In this document: positions 45,401 to 53,358 of the stretch, piece after piece
Numbering within the stretch: position 1 is the first letter of the stretch
Layout of the letters: each line of letters opens with the position of its first letter
Origin: Candidatus Omnitrophota bacterium
GTDB taxonomy: Bacteria; Omnitrophota; Gorgyraeia; 2-01-FULL-45-10
Direction: 5' to 3'
DNA: 64,000 bases
Assembly (NCBI GenBank): GCA_041650805.1
Contig: JBAZKM010000005.1
Location: 107,869-171,868 of the forward strand
Program-made: the position numbers and the translations under genes
Notes under the pieces: generated by a model
Databases searched by the model: none
What the model was told of the DNA's origin: nothing
The model's input: the letters and a program-made list of their open reading frames with translations, nothing else

Positions 45401-45671
45401 GCGCGCCGCCATACCCTATCTTTTTATCTCTTTGGAGCGTCAGAGGAGAGACGGCGCCGGTATGGACAGAATATACGTGTGAGTCGACATGCCCGACGGA
45501 GACGGCCGGCCCGTCTCCCGCGTCTTCCCACGCTCCTTTAAGGATGATGTCCTGGTAGCAATCCCTGTCATTGAACGTCCCGTCCGTATCCGCCCGCGAA
45601 AAGACGGCGACAATAGAGAGGATAGCGGAGACGACGACCGTATGTACACCCCTGCGTATATTTATAGCCAT
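42429..45671 (-). CDS. Large secreted GH5-like glycosidase with N-terminal beta domains
   Basis: The start is set at ATG 45671 (1080 aa), because it begins a signal peptide (MAINIRRGVHTVVVSAIL..., cut near FSRA-DT); the longer frame adds 24 unlikely residues. Residues about 15-600 form several beta-sandwich, carbohydrate-binding-like domains. Residues about 640-1000 are a TIM barrel: LVEIMNEPENA gives the acid/base Glu and LTGMEEIG the probable nucleophile. It should cleave a beta-linked polysaccharide in the periplasm or outside the cell. It lies convergent to the ABC-F gene with an 8-bp gap. The family number is not certain; GH5 or a clan GH-A neighbour fits. Confidence 0.7.
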   Translation of the reverse strand: MAINIRRGVHTVVVSAILSIVAVFSRADTDGTFNDRDCYQDIILKGAWEDAGDGPAVSVGHVDSHVYSVHTGAVSPLTLQRDKKIGYGGALNLKYYSGIPYEDLRRRLPGKTIYVDVRIPKGSMSPNDTRPSRLRVCLKSEKNGEWAEYSGDNEWITVGGEGRYEISLKVPERPVKTRSGAVFSPEETVLFCVEHYMMEGEKTNSNMAFSFTNLRIEGIALDPGAIAWQFMKDGHTVKNVFLQEVEPGSSVIKESPGLITLRFDRSSPAGGDMRPLSCQPQNAVINFSVSIPEELRNKDGSLDLTLRYKNGKEDTFARTLDSCDTGGNIHVAVPILSIPLDADMEDLLRESTITLTLKLGAPLTSYMMPVVIGPIRVASGILIPFDTGWRVRDIQGLGGYTNIDIKEDGITGDGGVTVKGLGKDLYQLDAAFRIQGGLDWKKNRYYRVELIRDLENGPVNMDNLHIEVLMSPAVDNNIMEYWQKPYRARIGLQDINGNFIFGPNISLSEGVPNLAYLDVSVTNPMPKGITTGGFDPTRVKTLIINFEGPHVYAEPRDIKVSIFNFLIRPREHRPVKKLAVIDYSRFRRDQNGWQITKIIRDAGGYLLGINYPFPAINVSKDILEVPQVYPAVGMKAGDPMHLGISSAITRQKVLEDFRVFASNDLNLTRVFLLGHLDGVFRWGYGGKDITGFEPGAEKLLSEASRMDVEELARFLRKNEDRIFGKDADGRMPGLEKHVFADFLALLDILEQVEKDTGKRVMAIISLYDFMLGDGAVKEGPGHKYAVGEHPEIVTDPAVKVKAHALIWKIMKRMSEDRRFYRYIALVEIMNEPENANVLATKEDFPALVNFVGEGLYLLKDAMGPSVPVSAGFRCWYRDLMYWTPVSGGIDILMTHYWESLESYNINNPSLWPMDLPVEELWKALGTGQEGRLTGMEEIGPFDPLIENLFTFEKAGYDLAIIWSYSGHDGYDAKPALKRLSQYQRGNRLFAEVKRTPAGYLKDAFSFINKARAEYDAREDGRMVPAPETPFNSYLRGRAAGISDERLKDTVLKVLAVATLKEIPLERANIDYLAAAAQRTG

Positions 45672-45678
45672 ATTTGAA

Positions 45679-45707
45679 AGTATACTATTACATCCGCAGG
45701 AGGTAAA
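45679..45707 (-). promoter_or_regulatory. Promoter of the secreted glycosidase, probably leaderless
   Basis: On the minus strand TTTACC (45707-45702) and TATACT (45684-45679) have a 17-bp spacer. Seven bases separate the -10 box from the ATG at 45671, and no Shine-Dalgarno is present. Confidence 0.6.
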
Positions 45708-45734
45708 GCGGTTTTTTAGATCCCGGGTTTGTGG

Positions 45735-45740
45735 TATAAT
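45735..45740 (+). promoter_or_regulatory. -10 box before the DUF4405 gene
   Basis: A consensus TATAAT preceded by TGG lies 50 bp before the ATG at 45791. The -35 region is only T-rich (45712-45717). AGGAGGG precedes the ATG. Confidence 0.45.
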
Positions 45741-45790
45741 CATATCGGTATACAGGCGGTAATGCTGTCTAACTATGGATAGGAGGGTAT

Positions 45791-46018
45791 ATGAATAAAC
45801 CCGGCTTGCTCAAAGCTGTGAACACGGCGCTCTTCCTGTCGGCCCTTGTACAGGCGTCCACAGGCCTCGTCTTCCTCCTGCATATAAAGACCCCTTATAT
45901 AAAGGAGCTCTTCGAGGTCCACGAATATAACGGGGCGCTTCTAGTGCTGCTCATATGCGCCCACATAACGCTCAACTGGGGATGGATAAAGGCGAACTTT
46001 ACCCGTACCGGTAAATAA
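45791..46018 (+). CDS. DUF4405-type small membrane protein
   Basis: The 75-aa protein has two predicted transmembrane helices (about residues 8-30 and 46-66). HEYNG and CAHITLNWGW place a His in each helix, the pattern of DUF4405 proteins, which look like small cytochrome b-type haem-binding units. The ribosome binding site AGGAGGG is strong. It is divergent from the glycosidase gene, and the ArsR-type operator follows. A redox role is inferred only from the His pattern. Confidence 0.75.
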   Translation: MNKPGLLKAVNTALFLSALVQASTGLVFLLHIKTPYIKELFEVHEYNGALLVLLICAHITLNWGWIKANFTRTGK

Positions 46019-46034
46019 TTTTTTTAAAAAAAGA

Positions 46035-46077
46035 TTGACAAAAATATCTATATATCGTATTATTGCGATAATACGAT
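46035..46077 (+). promoter_or_regulatory. Promoter with ArsR-type operator
   Basis: TTGACA (46035-46040), 17 bp and TATTAT (46058-46063) form a strong promoter. A palindrome with 10-bp arms, ATCGTATTAT (46054-46063) and ATAATACGAT (46068-46077), overlaps the -10 box. The adjacent gene encodes an ArsR-type HTH, so autoregulation is likely. Confidence 0.82.
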
Positions 46078-46094
46078 TAAGGAGTTTATCTTAG

Positions 46095-47741
46095 ATGACC
46101 GATTATACGAAGGAGAGCGGGATCCTCAAGGCATTGGCCCATCCGATAAGGCTGCGTATGGTGGAAGGGCTGCTTGGCAAAGAGTGCAGCGTGAAGAGGA
46201 TGGTCACCGCCCTGGATATGCCGCAATCCACGGTATCGCAGCATCTCGGCATATTGAGATCCCGCGGCATCGTTACGGTAAGGAAAGAGGGCGTCACTAC
46301 CTGCTACCGTGTGGTCGATCCGAGGATAAGGGGGCTTATGAAGATAATAGGAAGGGGCGCGGGAAGGGCCGCGGCCGTTCTCATCTTTTTACTCGCGATC
46401 TGCGCCTCCGGCACGGTCCAGGCCGCGGAAGAGCCCGGCGCGGCGCCCTTGACGCTTACATTCGATCACTTCTGCCGGAGAGTTCTCGAGCACTATCCGA
46501 AGCTTAAGGAGCAGGGGGCATCGGTCGAGGTGGCGATCGCGCAAAAGTTCCGGGCCCTCGCCGGTTATATGCCCCGTATCCAGGCCATGGCGTCGATGAC
46601 CGCCGGTAATGACCAGGTCTACGTATTCGGCACCCTTCTGCGCCAGAGGGCCTTCGCCCAGTCGGACTTCGCGCTCTCCCAGCTGAACGATCCCGATCCG
46701 CGGACCAACTATAATATAGGCCTGCACGGGGAGATGCCGCTATTCGACGCGCTGCAGACGGCGTATAAGGTCAAGTCCGCGAAATATATGGTCATGTCGG
46801 CCAGGTACGACGAGTTCTTCTCGAGATCAGAGGCCATACTGATCGCCACGGACGCTTACCTCCATGCCATCGCGACCAGGGACCTCCTGGGCATAGTGGA
46901 AGAGGAGTGCAAAAATTCCGCGGAGGATATAAAGCAGGCCGAAGAGTTGAAACAGAAGGGGATGGTGCTGGGGGCGGATTTTTATGCCGCGAAGGTCACC
47001 CTGGGGAACCTCAACAGCATAAAGAACGATCTCGAAGGGCAGATGTTGAGGGATTCGGCCCTCCTTAATATACTGATGGGAGATGACCCGCTCGGGCCCG
47101 TCATCATATCAGAAAGCCTGCCGGGCGGCAAGGAGACCCGTTCCGCATTGAAAGATTGGCTGGCCGAAGCGGCCAGGTCTCGCCCCGACCTTAAGTCGAT
47201 AGACGAGGCGATACGCGCCGGGGAGGCGGATCATCTCCGTGAGCGCCTGAGCGCACTGCCGAAGGTAAGCGCTTTCGGGGACCTCAATGAGAATACGCAC
47301 GATTTCGAGACAGGCGGCGGCAGCTTCGCCGTGGGTCTTAAAGGGAGCATCGATATATTCGAGCCGGACTATTTTGCAAGGGTGAAGTCCGCCAGGGGAT
47401 CACTGAGGAAAATGGAGCACGAAAGGGGAGTCGTAAAAGACGCCATAACTAAAGAGGTGACCGACGAATACACCCGTTTTGAGTCCTTTAAAGCGAACAT
47501 TCCCGTCCTCCTGGAGATGAAGAGCGACTCGGGCGAGGCATTGAAGCTTACCCTGCCGTTATATCGCGAGGGCCGGAAGTCGATCGCGGACCTGCTCGGC
47601 ATGAGGAGGTCATACGTGGAGACGAACCGGCATTATTACGGCCTGGTCGCAGGATCGAGGACCTCCTGGGCGAGCCTGCTCTTCCTGTCGGGACAACTGG
47701 ACGAGTCGAGGGCTTCGCAGATCGTCAAAGGCGGAGAGTGA
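46095..47741 (+). CDS. ArsR HTH fused in frame to a TolC-family outer-membrane protein
   Basis: One open frame of 548 codons holds a complete ArsR winged helix (about residues 5-80; LKALAHPIRLRMVEGLL, DMPQSTVSQHLGILRSRGIV, wing VRKEGVTTCYRV). It continues at Met82 into a signal-peptide-like stretch (MKIIGRGAGRAAAVLIFLLA..., cut near VQA-AE at residue 110), then a TolC/OEP family domain (about 115-545). A DNA-binding domain and a periplasmic channel cannot act as one chain, so translation may restart at ATG 46338, where AAGGGGG lies 3 nt upstream. Alternatively the fusion is processed. It lies downstream of an ArsR-type palindrome and 4 bp before the RND gene. No efflux adaptor gene is present. 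Confidence 0.8.
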   Translation: MTDYTKESGILKALAHPIRLRMVEGLLGKECSVKRMVTALDMPQSTVSQHLGILRSRGIVTVRKEGVTTCYRVVDPRIRGLMKIIGRGAGRAAAVLIFLLAICASGTVQAAEEPGAAPLTLTFDHFCRRVLEHYPKLKEQGASVEVAIAQKFRALAGYMPRIQAMASMTAGNDQVYVFGTLLRQRAFAQSDFALSQLNDPDPRTNYNIGLHGEMPLFDALQTAYKVKSAKYMVMSARYDEFFSRSEAILIATDAYLHAIATRDLLGIVEEECKNSAEDIKQAEELKQKGMVLGADFYAAKVTLGNLNSIKNDLEGQMLRDSALLNILMGDDPLGPVIISESLPGGKETRSALKDWLAEAARSRPDLKSIDEAIRAGEADHLRERLSALPKVSAFGDLNENTHDFETGGGSFAVGLKGSIDIFEPDYFARVKSARGSLRKMEHERGVVKDAITKEVTDEYTRFESFKANIPVLLEMKSDSGEALKLTLPLYREGRKSIADLLGMRRSYVETNRHYYGLVAGSRTSWASLLFLSGQLDESRASQIVKGGE

Positions 47742-47745
47742 CATA

Positions 47746-50700
47746 ATGGCCGAACACCATTCCCATTTCATAAGCAGGACGGTCGACTATTTTGCGCGAT
47801 CCAAGATAACTCCCCTCATCATAGGTTTTTCCATACTGGTAGGCCTCTTTTCCGTATTGAATATCCCCCGAGAGGAAGAGCCGCAGATATCCGTGCCCAT
47901 GTTCGACATATTCGTCTCATACCCCGGCGCCACCGCCGAGGAGATGGAGCGGAGGATCGTCACCCTGGGCGAGCGGAAGCTCTGGGAGATACCCGGCGTA
48001 GAGTATATATATTCCACTTCGGAGACGGACGGCGCCATCATCATAGTGCGTTTCAGGGTGGGTGAGGACGCGGAGGAGAGCCTCATCAAGTTGTATACAA
48101 AGGTCTATTCGAACCTCGACTTCCTGCCCAAAGGGGCCAGCCAGCCGCTCATCAAGGTACGGTCGATCGACGATGTCCCCGTCCTCGGCCTGACGTTCTA
48201 CGGCCCCCCCGATCCGGTCGCTCTCCGCAGGACGGTCGCAAAGGTACGGGATGCCATCAATGCGATACCCGATGTCTCCGAGACGCACCTGACAGGAGGC
48301 AGGAGGAGACAATTCCAGATATTCATAGACGAAGAGAAGCTGAAAGAGAGGATACTTAACCCGAACGAGATAATAGACCTCATCCAGAAGGCCAACGTGA
48401 AGCTCAATGCCGGTCACCTGGAGAGCGTGCCGGAATATATGAACGTCGAGGCCGATGCGTTCTTCAGGTCCAGGGAAGACCTGGAGAACCTGGTCGTCGG
48501 GGTGAGCGCGGGCGGCGTCGTCTACCTGAAAGATATAGCCAGGGTCGTGGACGGGCCCGACGAGACGGAGACGGACGTCAGGATCAACTTCGTGCCGCAC
48601 GGCCATCAGGCCGCGAAAGGGCCTTTCGGCGCCGTCACGCTGTCGGTCTCCAAACGCAAGGGCGCTAACGCCTCGCGGCTCTGCAAGAAGGTGATCAGGG
48701 CCCTGGACGGCATGAAGGGCACCGTGATCCCGGACGGCGTCTCGTATACCATTACGCGCGACTACGGCAAGACGGCCGATGACAAATCCAACGAGCTCTT
48801 GTTCCATATGGCGCTGGCGGTCTTCGGCGTCAGCATCCTCATCGCCCTGTCGCTGGGGTGGAGGGAGTCGGGGGTGGTAGCCATCGCGATACCCATGACG
48901 CTGTCGTTGACGCTCGCGTCGTTCTACCTTCTCGGATTCACGCTCAACAGGATCACGCTCTTCGCGCTGATATTTTCGATAGGTATACTGGTCGACGACC
49001 CGATCGTCGACGTGGAGAATATAGTGCGCCACCTGCGCATGCCGAAGAATAAAGGCCGCCCGATCCTGGACGTCACCGTCGAGGCGGTCAACGAGGTAAG
49101 GAGCCCGCTCATACTGGCCACGCTCACCGTGATGGCGGCAATACTGCCTATGGCATTCGTGAGGGGATTGATGGGGCCGTACATGAGGCCGATACCCATA
49201 GGGTCGAGCGCCGCCATGTTCTTCTCCATGGTAGTCGCGTTCGTCGCGACGCCCTGGGCCGCTTATAAGATACTGGGCGGCGCGCATCTCAAAGGGAAGC
49301 TGAAAGGCCACGGCGAGAGCGAAGACGAAGGGATGCTGACGAGGTTCTACCGCTGGTATATGCGCCCCCTGATCTACGATGAAAAGGTGCGCGTAAAGTT
49401 CTTAAAGATACTGGGGATACTGCTGCTCTTATCGGTGATGCTGGTCCCTCTGGGGCTTGTGAAGGTAAAGATGCTGCCGTTTGACAATAAGGACGAGTTC
49501 CAGGTGGTCCTCAATCTGCCGGAAGGGACGTCGATAGAAAAGACGGTCTCCGCCATAGAAGAGCTCACCCGGTACCTCGTTACGGTCCCGGAGGTGAAGG
49601 ATATAGAATCGTATGTCGGGACGAGCGCCCCGTATAATTTCAACGGCCTTGTCCGCCACTACTTCCTCCGCTCCAAACCTTACCAGGCGGACCTGCAGGT
49701 GAACCTGGTCGATAAGCACCACCGCAAGCGCCAGAGCCACGACATAGCCAAGTTCGTACGCCCGATGGTCCACGAGATCGCCGGCAGGTACGGCGGCCAT
49801 GTCCAGGTGGCTGAAGTGCCTCCCGGGCCGCCGGTCCTTTCGACGCTGGTCCTCGAGATATACGGGCCGACGCTCGAAGGGCAGGCCGCCCTGGCCGGCA
49901 GGATCGAGGAGATATTCAAAGGCAATAAGGGCGTTACCGACGTCGATACGTATGTACAGGCCCAGGAGAAACTGCTGCGCCTGCGCGTCGACACGCAGAA
50001 GGCCACGCTTAACGGCATACCCGTCCAGGCGATCGCCCAGACGATAGCGCTGGCAGCCGGCGGAAAAGACGTCGACCTGGCGCACCTGCCTGGCGAATAT
50101 GAGCCCGTCGATATCATACTCAGGCTGCCGAAGGAGAAGCGCGGCATGCTCGACTCCATACTAAATATAACGCTCCTTTCGCGCTACGGCCTGCAGATAC
50201 CCGTCAGGGAGCTCGTCACGGTCGCCGATCGGCTCAAGGACAGGGCGATCCACCATAAGAACCTGATGAGGGTCTCGTATGTCCTCGGGGATGTATCGGG
50301 AAAGTTCGAAAGCCCCGTCTATGTGATAATGGGGTTATCGGGCGATATCAATAAGCTGCCGCTGGGCGAGATCACCGGCACGGGACAGAAGCGTATGGGG
50401 CAGCATTTCACGGAACAGCCGGGGTCCGCCGAATCATGGGCGGTCAAGTGGGATGGGGAGTGGCAGATCACATATGAAGTATTCCGCGACCTGGGACTCG
50501 CCTTCGCGGCGGTCCTGATCCTGATATATGTCCTTGTCGTAGGATGGTTCCAGTCGTTCAAGACGCCGTGGATCATCATGCTGCCGATCCCGCTCACGCT
50601 GGTCGGCATCCTGCCGGCGCACTGGATGACCGGCACATTCTTTACGGCAACATCGATGATAGGGATGATAGCAGGCGCCGGCATAGTCGTTCGGAATTCG

Positions 50701-50961
50701 ATAATACTCGTGGATTTCATACAGCTCCGCCTGGCGGAGGGCATGTCGCTGGAAGAGGCGGTCGTTGACGCGGGCGCGAAACGTTTCCGTCCCATGCTCC
50801 TTACCGCATCGGCCGTGGTCGTGGGCGCTTCCGTGATACTCTTCGATCCTATATTCCAGGGGCTTGCGTTATCGTTGATGGCCGGCGAGGTCGCGTCTAC
50901 CGTCCTTTCGAGGACCGCGGTGCCGGTCATATATTATATGGCGATGAAGAAGAGGTCTTAA
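47746..50961 (+). CDS. RND family efflux permease
   Basis: The 1071-aa protein has the RND layout: one N-terminal helix, large periplasmic loop, helices 2-6, a second loop and helices 8-12. The proton-relay Asp pair lies in GILVDDPIVDVENIVRH (helix 4). The N-terminus reads NIPREEEPQISVPMFDIFVSYPGATAEEME, normal for the HAE branch (this family line mentions only the first 20 residues of interest). It should pump drugs, lipids or solvents across the envelope with proton exchange. An ArsR-TolC fusion precedes it and a DUF2892 gene follows; the usual membrane fusion protein is missing from this operon. Confidence 0.93.
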   Translation: MAEHHSHFISRTVDYFARSKITPLIIGFSILVGLFSVLNIPREEEPQISVPMFDIFVSYPGATAEEMERRIVTLGERKLWEIPGVEYIYSTSETDGAIIIVRFRVGEDAEESLIKLYTKVYSNLDFLPKGASQPLIKVRSIDDVPVLGLTFYGPPDPVALRRTVAKVRDAINAIPDVSETHLTGGRRRQFQIFIDEEKLKERILNPNEIIDLIQKANVKLNAGHLESVPEYMNVEADAFFRSREDLENLVVGVSAGGVVYLKDIARVVDGPDETETDVRINFVPHGHQAAKGPFGAVTLSVSKRKGANASRLCKKVIRALDGMKGTVIPDGVSYTITRDYGKTADDKSNELLFHMALAVFGVSILIALSLGWRESGVVAIAIPMTLSLTLASFYLLGFTLNRITLFALIFSIGILVDDPIVDVENIVRHLRMPKNKGRPILDVTVEAVNEVRSPLILATLTVMAAILPMAFVRGLMGPYMRPIPIGSSAAMFFSMVVAFVATPWAAYKILGGAHLKGKLKGHGESEDEGMLTRFYRWYMRPLIYDEKVRVKFLKILGILLLLSVMLVPLGLVKVKMLPFDNKDEFQVVLNLPEGTSIEKTVSAIEELTRYLVTVPEVKDIESYVGTSAPYNFNGLVRHYFLRSKPYQADLQVNLVDKHHRKRQSHDIAKFVRPMVHEIAGRYGGHVQVAEVPPGPPVLSTLVLEIYGPTLEGQAALAGRIEEIFKGNKGVTDVDTYVQAQEKLLRLRVDTQKATLNGIPVQAIAQTIALAAGGKDVDLAHLPGEYEPVDIILRLPKEKRGMLDSILNITLLSRYGLQIPVRELVTVADRLKDRAIHHKNLMRVSYVLGDVSGKFESPVYVIMGLSGDINKLPLGEITGTGQKRMGQHFTEQPGSAESWAVKWDGEWQITYEVFRDLGLAFAAVLILIYVLVVGWFQSFKTPWIIMLPIPLTLVGILPAHWMTGTFFTATSMIGMIAGAGIVVRNSIILVDFIQLRLAEGMSLEEAVVDAGAKRFRPMLLTASAVVVGASVILFDPIFQGLALSLMAGEVASTVLSRTAVPVIYYMAMKKRS

Positions 50962-50975
50962 GAAGAGGAGGCGAT

Positions 50976-51155
50976 ATGGAAAGGATACTGAGAGGGATAG
51001 CGGGGTCATTTATACTGATCAGCCTCGTCCTGGCATACTATCTCAGCCCGCTATGGCTGTGGTTCACGGCGTTCGTCGGGTTGAACCTGCTCCAGTCCGC
51101 TTTTACGAACTGGTGCCCCATGATGTCGATCCTAAGGAAGGCAGGCATCAATTAA
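50976..51155 (+). CDS. DUF2892 small inner-membrane protein
   Basis: The 59-aa protein, too short for many gene calls, starts at ATG 50976 with AAGAGGAGG upstream. It has two transmembrane helices and the C-terminal NWCPMMSILRKAG, typical of the YgaP-type DUF2892 family (Cys-Pro pair included). The family often follows RND or rhodanese genes. It is 14 bp after the RND gene and overlaps the next gene's likely start by a few bases. Confidence 0.85.
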   Translation: MERILRGIAGSFILISLVLAYYLSPLWLWFTAFVGLNLLQSAFTNWCPMMSILRKAGIN

Positions 51156-53349
51156 AACGATAGCAGCACGCTGTCTGGTATATCTGGCCGTTCTCCTCCT
51201 GGCCGCGGGAGCCCCTGCGGACGAGGAGTCCATAGCGAAGATATCCCCCGCAAGCCCGGTCATATCGCTTTATGACCCTTTCATAGCAAAGATAAAGATC
51301 AACGGCTATTTCGAAGATCCGCATGACGCCCGGCAGGTGGAGGTCAACGCGCACTTCACCTCCCCCGACGGCAGAGAATCCGTAATGCCCGCTTTCTTCA
51401 CCGGTAAAAATAACAGATGGGAGGTAAGGTATACCCCCGCGGCGGCAGGGAAGCATTCCTATTACGTAGAGCTTAAGACAGGCCTCCTCTCCCAGAGGTC
51501 CGCGACCGGTTCTTTTATGGTAGAGAAGAGCACCGGCGACGGATTTTTGAGAAGGAGCGCGAACAATTACCGTTATCTCGTCTTCGATTCCGGCAAGCCG
51601 TTCTTCGGCCTGGGCCATAACGTCTGCTGGACGTCGGACAACACCGCCGCGACGTTCAGAAGTTATTTCTCGAAACTGGCGAAGAGCGGATGCAATATAA
51701 CAAGGGTATGGCTCAATAACGGGTGGACGCTCAAGATAGAGTTCGGCAAACTGGGCGACTATGACATGGCCCAGAGCGCCGAATTTGACCTCATACTCGA
51801 GGAGGCCCGGGAGAACGGCCTCTACCTCATATTGACGCTCGATTCCTACAGTTCGCTCATGGATGAAAAGGGGAGCTGGGGCGAAGAGGCCTGGAGGAGC
51901 AACGTCTACAATAAGAAGAACGGCGGCCCTTGCGAAAAGCCGTGGGACTTCTTCACCGAGGCCGAGGCGAAGAGGCTTTATAAGAAACGGCTCAGGTATA
52001 TAATCTCGCGGTGGAGCTATTCGCCGAACATATTCATCTTCGAGCTCTGGAACGAGCTGGATGCGCCGAAAGAGTGGGTGGTCGAGATGACGGATTATAT
52101 AAGGTCGATCAACCCTCACGGGCAGTTCGTGACGACGAGTTTAGGATACCCCTGGGCGAACAATTTTGACGAGACGTCGATATGGTCATTAAAAGAGGTC
52201 GATATCACGGAGCGCCATATCTACGGCAATATGGCGGCGGATATCATCGGGTACATCATCTCGACGAATAAGGTCCTCTCCGAAAAGTACCGGAAACCGA
52301 TGCTCGTAGAAGAATTCGGCATGGATTGCGGCAAGAACGACACGGAGTGCGATCCGGGAGGGGAGGGCGTCGCGCTCCATAGCGGCATCTGGGCCGCCGC
52401 GTTATCCGGTTCTTTCGCGGGCACCATGGGCTGGTGGTGGGATACGTATATGTGCAGGCGCGACCTCTACTTCAACTACCGGTCGCTCGGCGATTTCATC
52501 AAAGGTGTTGACTGGGATTCGTCGAACGTCTCCTTTGCGAAGACGTCGCCTGTAATGAAGAAGGTCTCCCCGGACGAAGAGACCGTTTACTCGGACGTAT
52601 CCGTTTCGGCGAAAGAGATATGGGGTGATATGAGTTACGGGGAATTCACCGTGGAGGCCTCGGGCGACCTCTCAGGCGGCGTGCTGAACCATTACCTCCA
52701 GGGGAGCGCGAAGGCCGGTATCAGGATAGAGCCCGTCTTCCATGTGGACTATCCGGCCGACGGGGAATTTCACGTATATGTAGGCACGGTCTCGAATGAG
52801 GCGCGTCTCGTCATAACGCTCGACGGCTCGGAAGCCCTCGCAAAAGATTTTCCTACAGGGCCGGGCGAAGGGCCGTGGCAAAAGAGCTTCTTCAGGAAAG
52901 ATGAAAAGGTCTACCAGGGTTACTACGGCACGACCGAAAAGATAAAGGTCCCGAAGGGAAGCCATACCATAAAGGTATCCAATGCGGGTAAGGACTGGCT
53001 CGGCATGAAACGCGTGGTCTTTACCAACTACAGGGCGAGCGACATAGCGGATGCGAGGGTCGCCGGTATGACCGTGGGAGAAGATATGCTCTTCTGGGTA
53101 CAGAATAAGGGATATAACTGGTATGACGTATGCCAGAAGAAGGCCGACCCCCCGTTTATAAAGGGCGCCTATTTTTCCGTGTCGGGCATAGAAGACGGTG
53201 AATATGATGTGAGGTGGTGGGACACATTCAGGGGCGGGACCGTTTCGACCGTACGGGCAAAGGCCTCAGGCGGAATGCTCAGGCTGGAGATCCCCGATTT
53301 TTCCAGAGACATCGCCGCGAGGATCAGAAGGTCCCCGGGCCCCGGATAG
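51151..53349 (+). CDS. Secreted DUF5060-type glycoside hydrolase
   Basis: No ATG, GTG or TTG precedes the signal peptide; the first canonical codon, GTG 51337, would remove it and half of the first domain. Reading from ATT at 51151 gives M/I-K-T-I-A-A-R and a normal signal peptide (LAVLLLAAGAPA). AAGGAAGG lies about 9 nt upstream. Residues about 30-125 are a DUF5060-like beta domain. Residues about 130-470 are a GH5-like TIM barrel with acid/base E302 (ELWNELDAP) and nucleophile E388 (LVEEFG). Residues about 480-730 are beta-rich and may bind carbohydrate. It shares 5 bp with the DUF2892 gene. The substrate may be a plant or microbial beta-glycan. Confidence 0.8.
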   Translation: MKTIAARCLVYLAVLLLAAGAPADEESIAKISPASPVISLYDPFIAKIKINGYFEDPHDARQVEVNAHFTSPDGRESVMPAFFTGKNNRWEVRYTPAAAGKHSYYVELKTGLLSQRSATGSFMVEKSTGDGFLRRSANNYRYLVFDSGKPFFGLGHNVCWTSDNTAATFRSYFSKLAKSGCNITRVWLNNGWTLKIEFGKLGDYDMAQSAEFDLILEEARENGLYLILTLDSYSSLMDEKGSWGEEAWRSNVYNKKNGGPCEKPWDFFTEAEAKRLYKKRLRYIISRWSYSPNIFIFELWNELDAPKEWVVEMTDYIRSINPHGQFVTTSLGYPWANNFDETSIWSLKEVDITERHIYGNMAADIIGYIISTNKVLSEKYRKPMLVEEFGMDCGKNDTECDPGGEGVALHSGIWAAALSGSFAGTMGWWWDTYMCRRDLYFNYRSLGDFIKGVDWDSSNVSFAKTSPVMKKVSPDEETVYSDVSVSAKEIWGDMSYGEFTVEASGDLSGGVLNHYLQGSAKAGIRIEPVFHVDYPADGEFHVYVGTVSNEARLVITLDGSEALAKDFPTGPGEGPWQKSFFRKDEKVYQGYYGTTEKIKVPKGSHTIKVSNAGKDWLGMKRVVFTNYRASDIADARVAGMTVGEDMLFWVQNKGYNWYDVCQKKADPPFIKGAYFSVSGIEDGEYDVRWWDTFRGGTVSTVRAKASGGMLRLEIPDFSRDIAARIRRSPGPG

Positions 53350-53358
53350 AGCCGCCCA

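Noticed and set aside
47917..49311. 464-codon open frame on the minus strand
   Set aside because: It lies fully inside the RND gene on the opposite strand; its product is low-complexity His/Arg/Asp-rich, as expected for the complement of a GC-rich coding region.
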